Assembly (NCBI GenBank): GCA_030613245.1
Contig: JAUWMI010000033.1
Span: forward strand, 1-47,249
DNA: 47,249 bases
Origin: Candidatus Sumerlaeota bacterium
GTDB lineage: Bacteria; Sumerlaeota; Sumerlaeia; MWCT01; JAUWMI01
Direction of reading: 5' to 3'
How positions within the stretch are numbered: the stretch's first letter is position 1; every line of letters begins with the position of its first letter. A program made the position numbers and the translations under genes. The notes below the pieces were generated by a model that was not told the origin of the DNA, ran no database searches, and saw only the letters and a program-made list of their open reading frames with translations. This document shows, one piece after another, positions 1 to 8,897 of this stretch.

Positions 1-1018
1 CGGAAGGCCCGGTCAGAACACCGCCTTGCTTGCGATCCAGGGCAAGTTTGGCGCAACGGATGGCATCAATCACCACCCCCGCCGAATTCGGTGAGTCTTC
101 CACGGAAAGGCGCAGTTCCAAATTCATTGGAACATCACCAAACAACTTACCTTCCATACGGATGAAACATATCTTGTTGTCTTTTTGCCAGGCTACATAA
201 TCGCTCGGTCCAATATGGATGTTTTCATTCTCAAGCCGATTAGCTGCGACCGCCTGTACAGCCTCAGTCTTTGACTCTTTCTTGGAAGCAAGCCGGGAAT
301 GGTTAACCATATTCAGAAAATCGGTATTGCCACCTGTATTTAATTGATATGTTCGTTCTAGCTTAACGCCACGTTTTTTAAACAAATCTGTGAGGGTGCG
401 ATGAATAATAGTCGCCCCCAACTGAGATTTGGTGTCATCACCAATAATGGGAAGCCCGGCCTCTTTAAAATGCCTCGCCCAGCGCCTTTCTGGATCACTG
501 GCGATAAAAACCGGAATGTTGTTGATGAAAGCCAGACCGGCCTTTAATACACAACCGACATAAAACCGGGTTGCTTCCTCTGAACCAACAGGAAGATAAT
601 TCAAAAGAATTTCGGCACCTGAGCCTTGCAGGACTTTTACAATTTCTTCTTCTGTCGGTTCAGGCTCATTCGCAACAAGAAAGGTGTATTGATCTTTATA
701 GTTCTTCATGTGCTCGGAGAAGCCATCCAGAATTTTGCCCATTTGGACTTTAACACCTGTTTTTGGCAAATCAGAACAAAATATGGCGGTACAATTTGGT
801 TCGGAAAAAATGGCTTCAGTGACGTCCACACCAACCTTGCGCTTATCAATATCAAAAGCTGCAACGACTTCAATGTCTCCAGGCAGATAGCCTCCGAGAT
901 TCCAGTGCATCAGACCAATGGTGTCATCGGAAGACTTATCCCGATAATAACGAATACCCTGAATCAGAGAGCTGGTGCAGTTACCGATACCTACTATTGC
1001 TACTTTAATTTTTCCCAT
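1..1018 (-). CDS. ino1: Inositol-3-phosphate synthase (Ino1 type), 3' end beyond window
   Basis: Converts glucose 6-phosphate to 1L-myo-inositol 1-phosphate with NAD as internal redox cofactor; cytoplasmic, first step to inositol lipids or inositol solutes. The minus-strand reading frame opens at the ATG at 1018 and runs off the left edge, so about 339 residues are seen and the C-terminus is missing. The N-terminus has the Rossmann motif VGIGNCTSSLIQG, followed by a conserved YLPVGSEEATRFY segment and a D-D-T-K-S-Q-G-A-T substrate loop typical of the actinobacterial/archaeal short form. A strong AAGGAGG ribosome site lies about 10 nt upstream of this ATG. It stands alone, with almost 800 bp of non-coding DNA upstream. 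The family assignment is firm; the physiological product is not shown by context. Confidence 0.93.
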   Translation of the reverse strand, partial: MGKIKVAIVGIGNCTSSLIQGIRYYRDKSSDDTIGLMHWNLGGYLPGDIEVVAAFDIDKRKVGVDVTEAIFSEPNCTAIFCSDLPKTGVKVQMGKILDGFSEHMKNYKDQYTFLVANEPEPTEEEIVKVLQGSGAEILLNYLPVGSEEATRFYVGCVLKAGLAFINNIPVFIASDPERRWARHFKEAGLPIIGDDTKSQLGATIIHRTLTDLFKKRGVKLERTYQLNTGGNTDFLNMVNHSRLASKKESKTEAVQAVAANRLENENIHIGPSDYVAWQKDNKICFIRMEGKLFGDVPMNLELRLSVEDSPNSAGVVIDAIRCAKLALDRKQGGVLTGPS

Positions 1019-1813
1019 AGTTACTTGTCCACCTCCTTATTATTTATAAGTTAAGTTTAATGACAATCATGATTGAAAACGTCTATATGGCCTAACATTG
1101 GTTATCTGGGTCAATATAAGACATCCAAAATGCGAACCTGACAGTATAAGATGTCAGAAAAATCGTCTTAAAAATTAGGAACAAGTCCTCTCTTTTCAGT
1201 TATTTACATTGTGTTACGGTCTTTAGCCTGGAGTCTTATACTGGTCCGCATAATACTCTTTGCATAGAACGTAAATTACAAAGCATCCGCCGGACTCCGA
1301 AAACCCCGGCCACCCCGATACAGAACATAACATGTAAGTCATCGTTGTTTTGAAAGCGTTAACATAACTAACAGAAAAGAATATCCTAAGCCTGGAGGTT
1401 CTTTCAAGTTCTTTCTTCTTTGCTAGTCCAGATGAGAACATGACACAGTAGCCTTTGCTCGCCTTAACTTTCTCTACCCGGATGCTCATACGCACGCTAG
1501 CGATGTTCGTGACTTTAAGCCGCGTGATTTGCAGTCGCGATGTGGGGCCAAGAGCTGGTGGAGGGGATTCTGTTTCGATTTCGCCGGAAGGTATCTGAGC
1601 GGTATGGAAGCATTGTATAGGAGATGGGCTACCCTCAGGCCATATGGAGTTTTGGGATAACAACAAAATTCAGCCGCGCGGTGGCGTCGGCCCAAATGCC
1701 TTTATTAGATTACCCCTTCAAGCTGTTTATTGTAGATGTCTATATAATGAGAGAAATGCTTTTGTATGGATCCCTGCCAATTTCCACCAACAATAGTGCT
1801 TCATCTTATCCGG
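1019..1813. other. Long intergenic region, no recognised gene
   Basis: Open frames here on both strands overlap one another, lack ribosome sites and have no recognisable domain, so I call none. The left end should carry the promoter of the inositol-phosphate synthase gene. A TTGACC box read on the minus strand near 1110 is possible but has no convincing -10 partner. Short ATAAGACATC/ATAAGATGTC elements near 1114-1155 form a loose inverted repeat of unknown role. Confidence 0.6.
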
Positions 1814-2560
1814 TTATTCCATTTTTGGCTGTCTTGCGAGGGAACCATGGAGGCGTTCCAGAACCCCCGTGATAACGTCTACTGCGGATTCATAATCCTT
1901 GTGTTCCATCAAATCATTGTGAAACACCATGAGGCGTCGTTCGTTAAACTGAATCGAGAAGCGCGGCGAGTTGAGAAGGAATTGTATGACATCACTGTTG
2001 AGCGTCTTTTTAGCCCATTCCTTGTCTGCTGCCCTGACGATGAAATCACTGCTGAATTCAGCGGAATCAAAACTGATTTCTTGAAAGCCAAACTCCCGGG
2101 CAAGTTGCCAGGACTTCCGGTCGGCCAGGATAAGCAACGGCTTCAACGGGATTTCACTGTCAAGAATAACAGCGGAGAAATAATGGTGACGGTCCCTTCT
2201 TCTGAATCTGATACTGTAATGATAGTCGAAAGCCAGAACAGGCCATCCATCCCATTTGCCTTCCAGGAGATTGAAGGCCCACTGTTTCTTCCCTTGTCTC
2301 AAGCAAATAAATTCGCTATAGTTTTGCGGAATGTTCCTGTTATCTTTGTGCAGAAAGCGGAGTCCTTGAAGCTTGGCAACCGCCATGACAGTCTTTAGCC
2401 GCCTCGAACCCCTAAGCCAGGTGGAGATAAGCGCTATCGCAGAGAGGATCAAACCGAAAATCAGGAAGTCTAAGCTGCCGCTTGAAATAATCACGTACAC
2501 TGTCAATATTAACATTAACAGAAAGGGGATGACAAAAACATAGCCAAGCAGTGTTTTCAT
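1814..2560 (-). CDS. Conserved hypothetical membrane protein (about 248 aa)
   Basis: I cannot name a function. The first 45 residues contain two predicted transmembrane helices (a stretch beginning LLGYVFVIPFLLML and one with FLIFGLILSAIAL). They are followed by a basic loop and a soluble domain of about 190 residues rich in aromatic and basic residues. The layout of two N-terminal helices plus a cytosolic domain with a central VLAFDYHYS-type strand resembles small DUF3137-like bacterial membrane proteins, but that is only a resemblance. The ATG at 2560 is preferred to an upstream GTG at 2581 because GGAGC lies 8-10 nt before the ATG and would sit inside the coding region for the GTG. It is a single gene with fragmented DNA upstream. 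Confidence 0.75.
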   Translation of the reverse strand: MKTLLGYVFVIPFLLMLILTVYVIISSGSLDFLIFGLILSAIALISTWLRGSRRLKTVMAVAKLQGLRFLHKDNRNIPQNYSEFICLRQGKKQWAFNLLEGKWDGWPVLAFDYHYSIRFRRRDRHHYFSAVILDSEIPLKPLLILADRKSWQLAREFGFQEISFDSAEFSSDFIVRAADKEWAKKTLNSDVIQFLLNSPRFSIQFNERRLMVFHNDLMEHKDYESAVDVITGVLERLHGSLARQPKME

Positions 2561-2678
2561 ATCATGAGCTCCGTTTTTCACATCAAGGCCAGCACTGCTA
2601 TGTTCTATGCTAACGTGTAAGCTGAGCGGCCTCGCGCTAGCGAGATCCGTCTCCAGCGGATTGTTCTCTACGTCATCG

Positions 2679-2924
2679 TCAGCTCACACAGCAGTAAACG
2701 ATCAAGGCGACTGCATTGTGCAAGCTGTGCGCGACACTGGTAACCCAGTACGCCCTCCATCGTGAATGGCGACGCATCAGGAGGAAGCCCCACGCCAGGA
2801 AAATCCCGGGAGGCAAAGCAGTGAGCAAGCCGGCAACCCCTACGTGGACATGCTGGATCGAAAAGACAAACGTCGCTGCAGCAATGACCCAAATGGTACT
2901 GTTCGTGAAGCGGGACGCGCACTG
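2679..2924 (-). pseudogene. C-terminal remnant of a CPBP-family intramembrane protease
   Basis: One minus-strand frame ending in TGA at 2679 encodes about 80 residues with the last two motifs of the CPBP (Abi/CAAX prenyl protease-like) family. These are a hydrophobic helix ending FVFSIQHVH, a glycine-rich GVAGLL/GIFLAWGFLL helix, and the closing VAHSLHN motif (HxxxN). The N-terminal half, including the EExxxR catalytic motif, is missing, and the frame dissolves upstream near 2924. No ribosome site fits a start. It sits between the small membrane protein and the tail of the beta-helix gene, in an area of gene scraps. It is most likely a decayed fragment; a short functional protein is unlikely without the catalytic glutamates. 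Confidence 0.5.
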
Positions 2925-2942
2925 AAAAGAAAGATGCACCGT

Positions 2943-5270
2943 TCAAGACCTGGCCCCATTACTTCTTACGGCACGGCTTCGAATTCTGCGAACCGCACAC
3001 CGTGGGACAGCGAGCGGTCCTTGAACGCCGTACGGTAGAACACCCCGCAGCTCTCTGTCGTACGCAAGTTGCTTTTCGCTGTATGGAGGGGGCTGATCTC
3101 GATTACTACAGGCATTCAGAGATTTCTCATCGTTGATTCTCTGCCAGTCAAAGGCCAGTTCTAAATATCCATCTGCTTGGCAATAATGGATGACAATTTT
3201 ATGGACGTCACCTGTGATCGTCACTTCTGTTTCATCCGGGGTGGGGCCATGATGGTTCCATCGTGAAATCACCTCTTTCCCGTCAAGGAACACACGGATC
3301 CCGTCATCGGAGATGGTAGAGAATCTGTATCTTCCCTCAGGAAGCCTGACCTCGGTCTCCGCGACAATAGCGAAGTATTCACGTGACACCCCACGGGGAA
3401 AGCCTTTGGCCCAGAGCGTCGAGCTTACCTCGCGCGTAGTTTGCCGGTGAATGGGTTCAGAGTTGAATAGTTTCTTCCATGCAGCTGCATCATCATACGC
3501 CGGCCTTACCGGCAGGTCCCACCGGTACCATCGGACGTCCCACTGGATGTTTTTAAACGTGCCGGAAATCGTCTGGGTTTTACGGGTAGCTTCGTTATGA
3601 ATCTCGATTGTGTATTCCAACATTTCACAGACATCAGTTGTTGGCTTCATCGAAACCGTATAAGAATCCGATTGAGCGTCCCGGATAATCGAGATCCAAT
3701 CGGGCTTTGTGAACGTTAGCTTATCCGGAACCAATGGGAATATTTCCAGTGTATCCGCGTCCTTTCGGTGCCAGGCCACCAGCTGGCCACGCTGGTCAAG
3801 AGGAGAGAACTCACCCGCTTGGAGCGCTACCGTTCCTTTCGGTCCTGGGCGATCGCGAAGCATTACAAAGTCCCGTGGTTTTTCCTTCAGGATCTGCTGG
3901 AGCTTCTCATATTTGTACGACGCCTTAAAATTAGCGAGCTCATGGGATGGAAGTTGTTCTAAGGGCTCGAAATCACGCTCCCTTGTTTTGGTGATGATAT
4001 TACCACTGATCAAGACATCGGTTGAATTATCCAGCCGGTATGCCCTACCGCAGTCTTTGATCCGATTGTTTCGAATGACGATGTCGCGGGAGGGCCGAAG
4101 CGTGTCTATTGGCCCGCCAGCCGACCAGTGCGCGATCGCCGCGCCCTGAGTCTGGGTAAAAGTATTTCCATTTATGCGTGTGCCGGAGCCCTGCTCGATA
4201 GCAATGCCTTCTCTATTAATCCGGGAAATCTCGTTCTCGAATAGCGCAGAGTCGCTCGAGTATCCCAGCCAGAACCCATAGTCTGAGTCGCTTGCTATGT
4301 TTCGATAATAGATGTTGCCACGCGAGAATGTGCCCTCAAAAGCGTTGTGTGGTGACCAGGAACCATCGTTATAGGCGATGACGTTATTGTTGCAACTTCC
4401 CTCACAGGTATAGGTCTGGGATTTCCTGTCAATGTGGCTTTTGGTGATGTCCGTAATAAACAAGCCGTCGCCACTGTGCGTTAAGGAATTACCGACGAGG
4501 TAATTGTCATGGCATTCATTGACAAGGACAAGGGCCGCAGAATCACCTCCCCAACTGCCGCCCCACGGGCGATTGACGAAGTCGATCATATTCCAGGCTA
4601 CGATGTTGCGACACGATTTCCACAACCCAACGCCGAAGCCGGAATTGTAAGAAAAATCACAACTCCTAATAGTGCAATCAGAAGAATTTGCCAAGAGCAG
4701 ACCGTTCTGTGCACCGCTGCCTGTGCAATCATGGATAACACTCCGATGGCTGTTTTCGATCAGGATACCGGCTCCGTAGTCACGCCAGGCCTGCAGAGAA
4801 CGGAGGTGAATCCAGATTTCGATGGGCTTTCCGTCGGTTGCGATGCGCTGGGCATGGCTGTAGCCTACATTGCATTTCTCGAGCTTCAATTTCGGAGCAT
4901 TAATTGCGTGGATATTGAAATGATAGCCATGAACCTTTGCGTTACGGATCGTGACATTCCTAGAAGCGGTGATGGAAATACCTGTACCTTCCGCCTCAGT
5001 CAGGTCACGGTGATTAAGATTCATCGCGGTGAGTGTGGCGCCCTGAAAGTCCACAATAATATTGTCGCTTTTGATCTGGAGAACACCATTGTTGTCCGTA
5101 TCCTTGACACAATAACTGCCCGGCTTGATTCGTACCGACTGCGTGATGGTGATGTTATCGCGGTCGATAACCATTTCCCCCTCTGCGCCGCAAACACTCG
5201 CAATGAGCACCAGAGCAGCGAGAAACATCGGCTTGGCTCGCAAAAATGAAATACGGTGGGAATTCATCAT
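2943..5270 (-). CDS. Secreted right-handed beta-helix protein with PA14 domain and frameshifted LamG tail
   Basis: Predicted exported carbohydrate-binding or -cleaving protein. Residues 1-30 form a signal peptide (hydrophobic FLAALVLIASVCG). Residues about 35-450 are NosD-like parallel beta-helix repeats (recurring N-x-I/V-x-N-N rungs such as VIRNNRIKDCG). Residues about 590-730 form a PA14 domain (RYRFSTISDDGIRVFLDGKEV, then HKIVIHY). The last ~40 residues are out-of-frame sequence. The DNA from 3095 to 2966 is about 94% identical to the 3' end of the gene at 5669-7222, and a run of five Gs at 3088-3092 shifts the frame. Without that extra base the protein would end like its neighbour, at the TAA at 2966. 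The start is the ATG at 5270 with GAGGGG 8 nt upstream, behind a promoter/operator at 5361-5389. No catalytic residues were identified. Confidence 0.8.
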   Translation of the reverse strand: MMNSHRISFLRAKPMFLAALVLIASVCGAEGEMVIDRDNITITQSVRIKPGSYCVKDTDNNGVLQIKSDNIIVDFQGATLTAMNLNHRDLTEAEGTGISITASRNVTIRNAKVHGYHFNIHAINAPKLKLEKCNVGYSHAQRIATDGKPIEIWIHLRSLQAWRDYGAGILIENSHRSVIHDCTGSGAQNGLLLANSSDCTIRSCDFSYNSGFGVGLWKSCRNIVAWNMIDFVNRPWGGSWGGDSAALVLVNECHDNYLVGNSLTHSGDGLFITDITKSHIDRKSQTYTCEGSCNNNVIAYNDGSWSPHNAFEGTFSRGNIYYRNIASDSDYGFWLGYSSDSALFENEISRINREGIAIEQGSGTRINGNTFTQTQGAAIAHWSAGGPIDTLRPSRDIVIRNNRIKDCGRAYRLDNSTDVLISGNIITKTRERDFEPLEQLPSHELANFKASYKYEKLQQILKEKPRDFVMLRDRPGPKGTVALQAGEFSPLDQRGQLVAWHRKDADTLEIFPLVPDKLTFTKPDWISIIRDAQSDSYTVSMKPTTDVCEMLEYTIEIHNEATRKTQTISGTFKNIQWDVRWYRWDLPVRPAYDDAAAWKKLFNSEPIHRQTTREVSSTLWAKGFPRGVSREYFAIVAETEVRLPEGRYRFSTISDDGIRVFLDGKEVISRWNHHGPTPDETEVTITGDVHKIVIHYCQADGYLELAFDWQRINDEKSLNACSNRDQPPPYSEKQLAYDRELRGVLPYGVQGPLAVPRCAVRRIRSRAVRSNGARS
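2966..3095 (-). repeat. Copy A of duplicated LamG-gene 3' end
   Basis: About 119 bp (2976-3095) match 5679-5797 in the same orientation, with roughly five substitutions near the ends and middle plus one substitution and one indel (about 94% identity). In the LamG frame this copy still encodes a clean tail (SCGVFYRTAFKDRSLSHGV, then FAEFEAVP and a TAA at 2966-2968), so the protein sequence is preserved although the host ORF reads it in another frame. Similarity stops sharply on both sides. Confidence 0.9.
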
Positions 5271-5668
5271 CTCTTACCCCTCGCTTTCGAGCGCTGACGA
5301 ATCAGGCAGAGAGAATGTATAGCTTTCTGATAAGGCCGATAACGTGCCTTCCCGGGCATGATCATAGCTTGCTTAATCTACTTAAGCAAATCCCTCTTTT
5401 CGTTTTGAGGTGCCTTGTGCGGTGGGCTTGCCAACTTGACGGCCCCGCCATCGCTACTTGCGTTGATGCAATGATTCCCATAGCTGGAAGGTGACCAGTT
5501 CAATCTCTCTCCTTATTTATGACATGCAGTTGTCCATAATGTTCCTATTATTCTCCCATTTCTCGCGAGTGTTTTCTAAGGGGTCTTGATTTATCTACAG
5601 CGAGAAATTAATATTGTCCAAGGGTATTGGCAGGTCCAACTTCACCTTTTTTCCTATACTTGCGTTTC
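5271..5668. other. Intergenic region with promoter only
   Basis: Apart from the promoter/palindrome at 5361-5389 I see no gene, RNA or clear terminator here. The side near 5600-5668 is the 3' flank of the C39-like gene. Confidence 0.6.
5361..5389 (-). promoter_or_regulatory. Promoter with embedded perfect palindrome upstream of the beta-helix gene
   Basis: Read on the minus strand, TTGCTT (5389-5384), a 17-nt spacer and TATGAT (5366-5361) form a good sigma70-type promoter about 90 nt upstream of the ATG at 5270. The -35 box and spacer contain a perfect inverted repeat, TTGCTTAA-TCTAC-TTAAGCAA (5369-5389), placed as a repressor operator would be. The protein that would bind is unknown. Confidence 0.55.
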
Positions 5669-7222
5669 CTATGGTGTGGCCTTGAATTCTGCAAACCGCA
5701 CACCGTGGGACAGCGAGCGGTCCTTGAACGCCGTACGGTAGAACACCCCGCAGCTTCCTGTCGTACGCAAGTTGCTTTTCGCTGTATGGAAGGGCTGGTC
5801 GTCAAGTTCATAGGAAATGGTTTTACCCGAGCAGCGGATTGCAAACTTATGCCAGCCGCTTTTTTTCAGGTAGATGTAAGGCTTGGGATGAAAGTCATCA
5901 ATCCCTCCGTTTCTTGTGTTTCCTGCGCGAAGCCGGCCGTCATCGGAATCATACGTCATGCAATAGCTCTCACCAGACATTATTAGGTCATTTGTGTTGG
6001 GGGCATGGTCGTCATTTTCGCGAATGAAGATTCCGATACGATCCCAGCCCTGTGGTAGCTCTTCCGGGCGATAGTCGCAGTAGATCATTGCCTCGACTCT
6101 ATAGTCGGTCCATGTAGAGTCGCCGAGCCAGGCAGTGTCGTATTCCTTGCCTGGTGTAAGCAGGCGCAATGTATTTGGCCTGGTTGTCGAGCTGCTCGCT
6201 TCCAGAGAACCGAATTTGACAAACCAGTTGAGCGAAGGTTTGCCGCTCCTGGCTTCTTCGATAAGAGGCAGCGACCATGAGACTTTTGGTTCGACGTGGA
6301 TCTTGGCAGCCATATCAAAGATTCCCGGGCCGGAAGCTGCTGAGTCGGGTAAACGACGTCCCTGGACGTCAAGGAGGTTCCAGTATTCTTTAAATATGGT
6401 GGGTCTTGTCACCTGTGGAGCTTTTATTTTAAATACAAAGCGGGCAATGTCGCCCGGGGCAACCTTTTCGGCAAGCATGACACGCGATGGGGATATCCAG
6501 CTGTCGCTGAGGTAAAAAGGGCTTTGACGCGGGGTGCAAGTTGTAAACGATGGCTCGATTGCTTCCAGATAGGTTGGGTCGGGCCAAGGTTGCTTGCCGT
6601 TGTTCTTCACATCAAGCTGAACTTCTGCGATTTCACCAGGCGCCATATAGCTTGGCGCAGATATGGAAATAAGCTTTCCTGAGATTTGCGGTTCGCGAAA
6701 TGGTTCTGGATGGATAAAGGTGCCACCACGCCAATTAAACGCCTCCCAGTCTGTCACGAGGTGTGGCCCGCCGAGGCTGTAACCAGATGCTTTTCGCGAT
6801 GGGTCGTGCACAATCCATTTTCCGTCATCGGTATAACCTATAATCAGTACGAAGTGTCCATACCTCCCAAGGTCGCAGCCAGTGATCACAGGATGCCCTG
6901 CGTCCAGCTCTTTCTTGAGCGTGTCCGCGTTCCAGCCGAGCTCGTACCAGCATGGAAGGGCATACAGATTGTAATCCTTTACGATCTCTGGAAGATTATA
7001 GCGGTCGTATTGTGTTCGTTTGTGCAGTTGGAAAATAGTATTGGTTGTAAGCTCCACTTTGCCCTTGAAGTGAAGGGTCATCGCAAGACAGGTAGGAAGA
7101 CAGGTCTGGTCATCGGGCTGTGACAGGTACGGAACAGGCAGATCAACGCCTGCGGTTGAAAGGCGAAGGGTGAAAGTACAAAAGGCAATGCATAGTATAA
7201 GATGATGCAAGCGATAGTTCAT
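5669..7222 (-). CDS. Secreted C39-like cysteine peptidase with Ig-like and LamG-like domains
   Basis: Predicted exported papain-like peptidase of the Peptidase_C39_2 type. Residues 1-25 are a signal peptide. Residues about 28-165 form the peptidase domain with candidate active site Cys41 (motif QTCLPTC, with Gln35), His123 (GRYGHFVLIIGY) and Asp140 (VHDPSRKASGY). Residues about 185-315 resemble an NBR1-like Ig domain (SAPSYMAPGEIAEVQLDVKNNG...W). Residues about 325-517 form a LamG/concanavalin-like sandwich ending VRFAEFKATP. The ATG at 7222 is chosen over a TTG at 7231 because GAGGAG lies 12 nt before the ATG but only 3 nt before the TTG. The 3' end is duplicated at 2966-3095. C39 domains in ABC exporters cut double-glycine leaders, but no transporter is fused or adjacent, so the substrate is unknown. 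Confidence 0.8.
   Translation of the reverse strand: MNYRLHHLILCIAFCTFTLRLSTAGVDLPVPYLSQPDDQTCLPTCLAMTLHFKGKVELTTNTIFQLHKRTQYDRYNLPEIVKDYNLYALPCWYELGWNADTLKKELDAGHPVITGCDLGRYGHFVLIIGYTDDGKWIVHDPSRKASGYSLGGPHLVTDWEAFNWRGGTFIHPEPFREPQISGKLISISAPSYMAPGEIAEVQLDVKNNGKQPWPDPTYLEAIEPSFTTCTPRQSPFYLSDSWISPSRVMLAEKVAPGDIARFVFKIKAPQVTRPTIFKEYWNLLDVQGRRLPDSAASGPGIFDMAAKIHVEPKVSWSLPLIEEARSGKPSLNWFVKFGSLEASSSTTRPNTLRLLTPGKEYDTAWLGDSTWTDYRVEAMIYCDYRPEELPQGWDRIGIFIRENDDHAPNTNDLIMSGESYCMTYDSDDGRLRAGNTRNGGIDDFHPKPYIYLKKSGWHKFAIRCSGKTISYELDDQPFHTAKSNLRTTGSCGVFYRTAFKDRSLSHGVRFAEFKATP
5679..5797 (-). repeat. Copy B of duplicated LamG-gene 3' end (in the intact gene)
   Basis: Direct repeat partner of 2976-3095, same orientation, about 94% identical, lying wholly inside the last 43 codons of the C39/LamG gene. 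The two copies bracket the beta-helix/PA14 gene. Confidence 0.9.
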
Positions 7223-7808
7223 GGGTGACAATGGCTCCTCTGATTTTTTAAATTTACCGATAGTTACATAATCATACTGTAGAGTTAGGAATTTGAGGTG
7301 GTCAACCTTTTTTCGCGATAATGTTCTGCCAAAATTAATCTTCGAATTAATTTCTGTATCGAGCTGCGCTACCGCACACCGTTGAGGAAATATTGTATTA
7401 AATTCTTAACTTGCTGTCAGAAACACCTCGGGAGAGGTGCAGGGCAGGCAAAAAGAAAATGGAACAGAATGCGTACGTCTACACTAAGGATCAGATCTTG
7501 AAATTATTGTTACTGGCTAGGGGCAATTCTCAAGGTTTGGCGTAGATCACGCGCTTGCCATTGATGCGGACGAGGTACGGTCTTGAAATTTGAGATTACG
7601 GCAAAAATTTCCATACCACAGGCCGGCAGGAAGGCCTTATAGATGAGTGCTGATTGCTGACTTCTGATCGCTGCTTTGTCGCAATCTCCAGCTTCCGGAG
7701 GTTGCGGAATATACCACGGCAGCTCGAGTCCCATATGCAGGGGACCCACACTTAAAACAAAAGTTCAAAATTCAACAACTGACTTCCATTTAAAACTGGC
7801 CGCGGGGC
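7223..7808. other. Intergenic region with a possible gene scrap
   Basis: No complete gene recognised. On the minus strand a short frame ending in TGA at 7530-7532 reads RPYLVRINGKRVIYAKP, which looks like an authentic protein C-terminus but is preceded by an in-frame stop. It may be another 3' fragment. The stretch around 7640-7665 contains CTGATTGCTGA-type low-complexity sequence. Confidence 0.45.
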
Positions 7809-8387
7809 TTAGTCGACATACCCTTCGACTCTCTTTTGAGTACGGTAAATATCACCCCGGCTTACCGTGCCGTTGGTGGGATCATAGATGTTTTGCCCGC
7901 CGTCGTAATCGGCAGTCGGACCGAGTGAACCCATCTTCCATGCCCCATATGCAGGGTAATAGAGGTTGCTGAATAAGGGATCATCCCACCCCCCGGCGTT
8001 ATAGTTCTCGTGGAGCCAGATACAATTTTGCCAGAATATTCTATCATGTTCGTCATCGAAGGTACGCATTGCAAAGATGTCTTTAATATCTTTGCTCGAG
8101 ATGTAGGCTATGGGGGTAGTAACATGATTTGGAATGAAAGAATAGGCAGAGTTTCTGGTATCCGCCCATTGTTGAACGACGACGGGGGAAGGCGGATATT
8201 TGGTATGGTCCACATTGTAGGCTTCCACACCAGTTGCCACAGTTCGCGTATCGGCTTTGACGCGAGAAACTTTTGACCGTACCTGCGCCTCCAAAAAATT
8301 GGGAATAGCAATTGCAGCGAGAATCGCGATAATGGCAACTACAATCAATAGCTCGATTAACGTAAAACCTTTTCTTTGCAGGTTCAT
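7809..8387 (-). CDS. Type II secretion/type IV pilus pseudopilin (GspG-like)
   Basis: Structural pilin-like subunit of a type II secretion or type IV pilus machine, processed by prepilin peptidase and assembled at the inner membrane. The N-terminus has the class III signal: basic NLQRKG, cleavage at G/F, then FTLIELLIVVAIIAILAAIAIPNFLEAQ with the +5 glutamate, followed by a variable C-terminal domain (residues 35-192) with a G-x-x-Y-D-P-T-NGT-rich end. The ATG at 8387 is favoured over the TTG at 8393 because GAGGTGA sits 7 nt before the ATG and only 1 nt before the TTG. The gene is alone: no secretion ATPase or peptidase is in the window, as is usual for dispersed pseudopilins of PVC-like bacteria. 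The exact system is not determined. Confidence 0.88.
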   Translation of the reverse strand: MNLQRKGFTLIELLIVVAIIAILAAIAIPNFLEAQVRSKVSRVKADTRTVATGVEAYNVDHTKYPPSPVVVQQWADTRNSAYSFIPNHVTTPIAYISSKDIKDIFAMRTFDDEHDRIFWQNCIWLHENYNAGGWDDPLFSNLYYPAYGAWKMGSLGPTADYDGGQNIYDPTNGTVSRGDIYRTQKRVEGYVD

Positions 8388-8556
8388 TTTCAAATCACCT
8401 CGCTTCAGTTGGAATAGAGCAAATCGATTCTTGCATAACCACCCTCAAATTAGCAAGCCATCTTTGTCAAATGAGTTAGCATTTCGTGAGAGAGATAATC
8501 CATACGCACAAGGCGCATTTTCAACCTCACCTCGCCTGAGGCGGGTAAACCTTGAT

Positions 8557-8577
8557 CCTCTCCCCTCAGGGGAGAGG
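8557..8577. repeat. Perfect CCTCTCCCCT/AGGGGAGAGG palindrome
   Basis: Ten-base arms around a single central base. It lies upstream of the pseudopilin gene, so it is not a terminator for it. It resembles a widely scattered intergenic repeat type. Confidence 0.7.
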
Positions 8578-8897
8578 GAATACCAATGGCTACTTGTTAA
8601 AAGGTTTTGATCTGCATGTCAAGAGAAAAAATTGCGAATCTCAGAATCTCACGTGCCAATTAGCGAAACGAAGAGATTTTCGTAATCAAGACCTTGAGAC
8701 AGGGGACAGCATACGCCGACGATAGGATTAATTGCGCTTGCTAAGAATACTGGAGTTTTTCAATGTGGCAATCATTATTGAGCAACTCATCTGCTAAAAA
8801 GCCCCATTTTTTGTCCTTAAAAAGCAACTTTTTACTTATACTCCGTCTCTTTTGTTGAATGCTAATTACAAAATGCGGGATAAATTCCGAAAAGTGA

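Noticed and set aside
1223-1666. 147-codon minus-strand frame
   Set aside because: No ribosome site, no domain, biased composition, and overlapping frames on both strands; treated as chance.
4509-5249. 246-codon plus-strand frame opposite the beta-helix gene
   Set aside because: Antisense shadow of the repetitive beta-helix coding sequence, without a ribosome site.
7368-7382. ACCGCACACCGT also found in the LamG tail repeat
   Set aside because: Only 12 bases match and the flanks do not; most likely chance.
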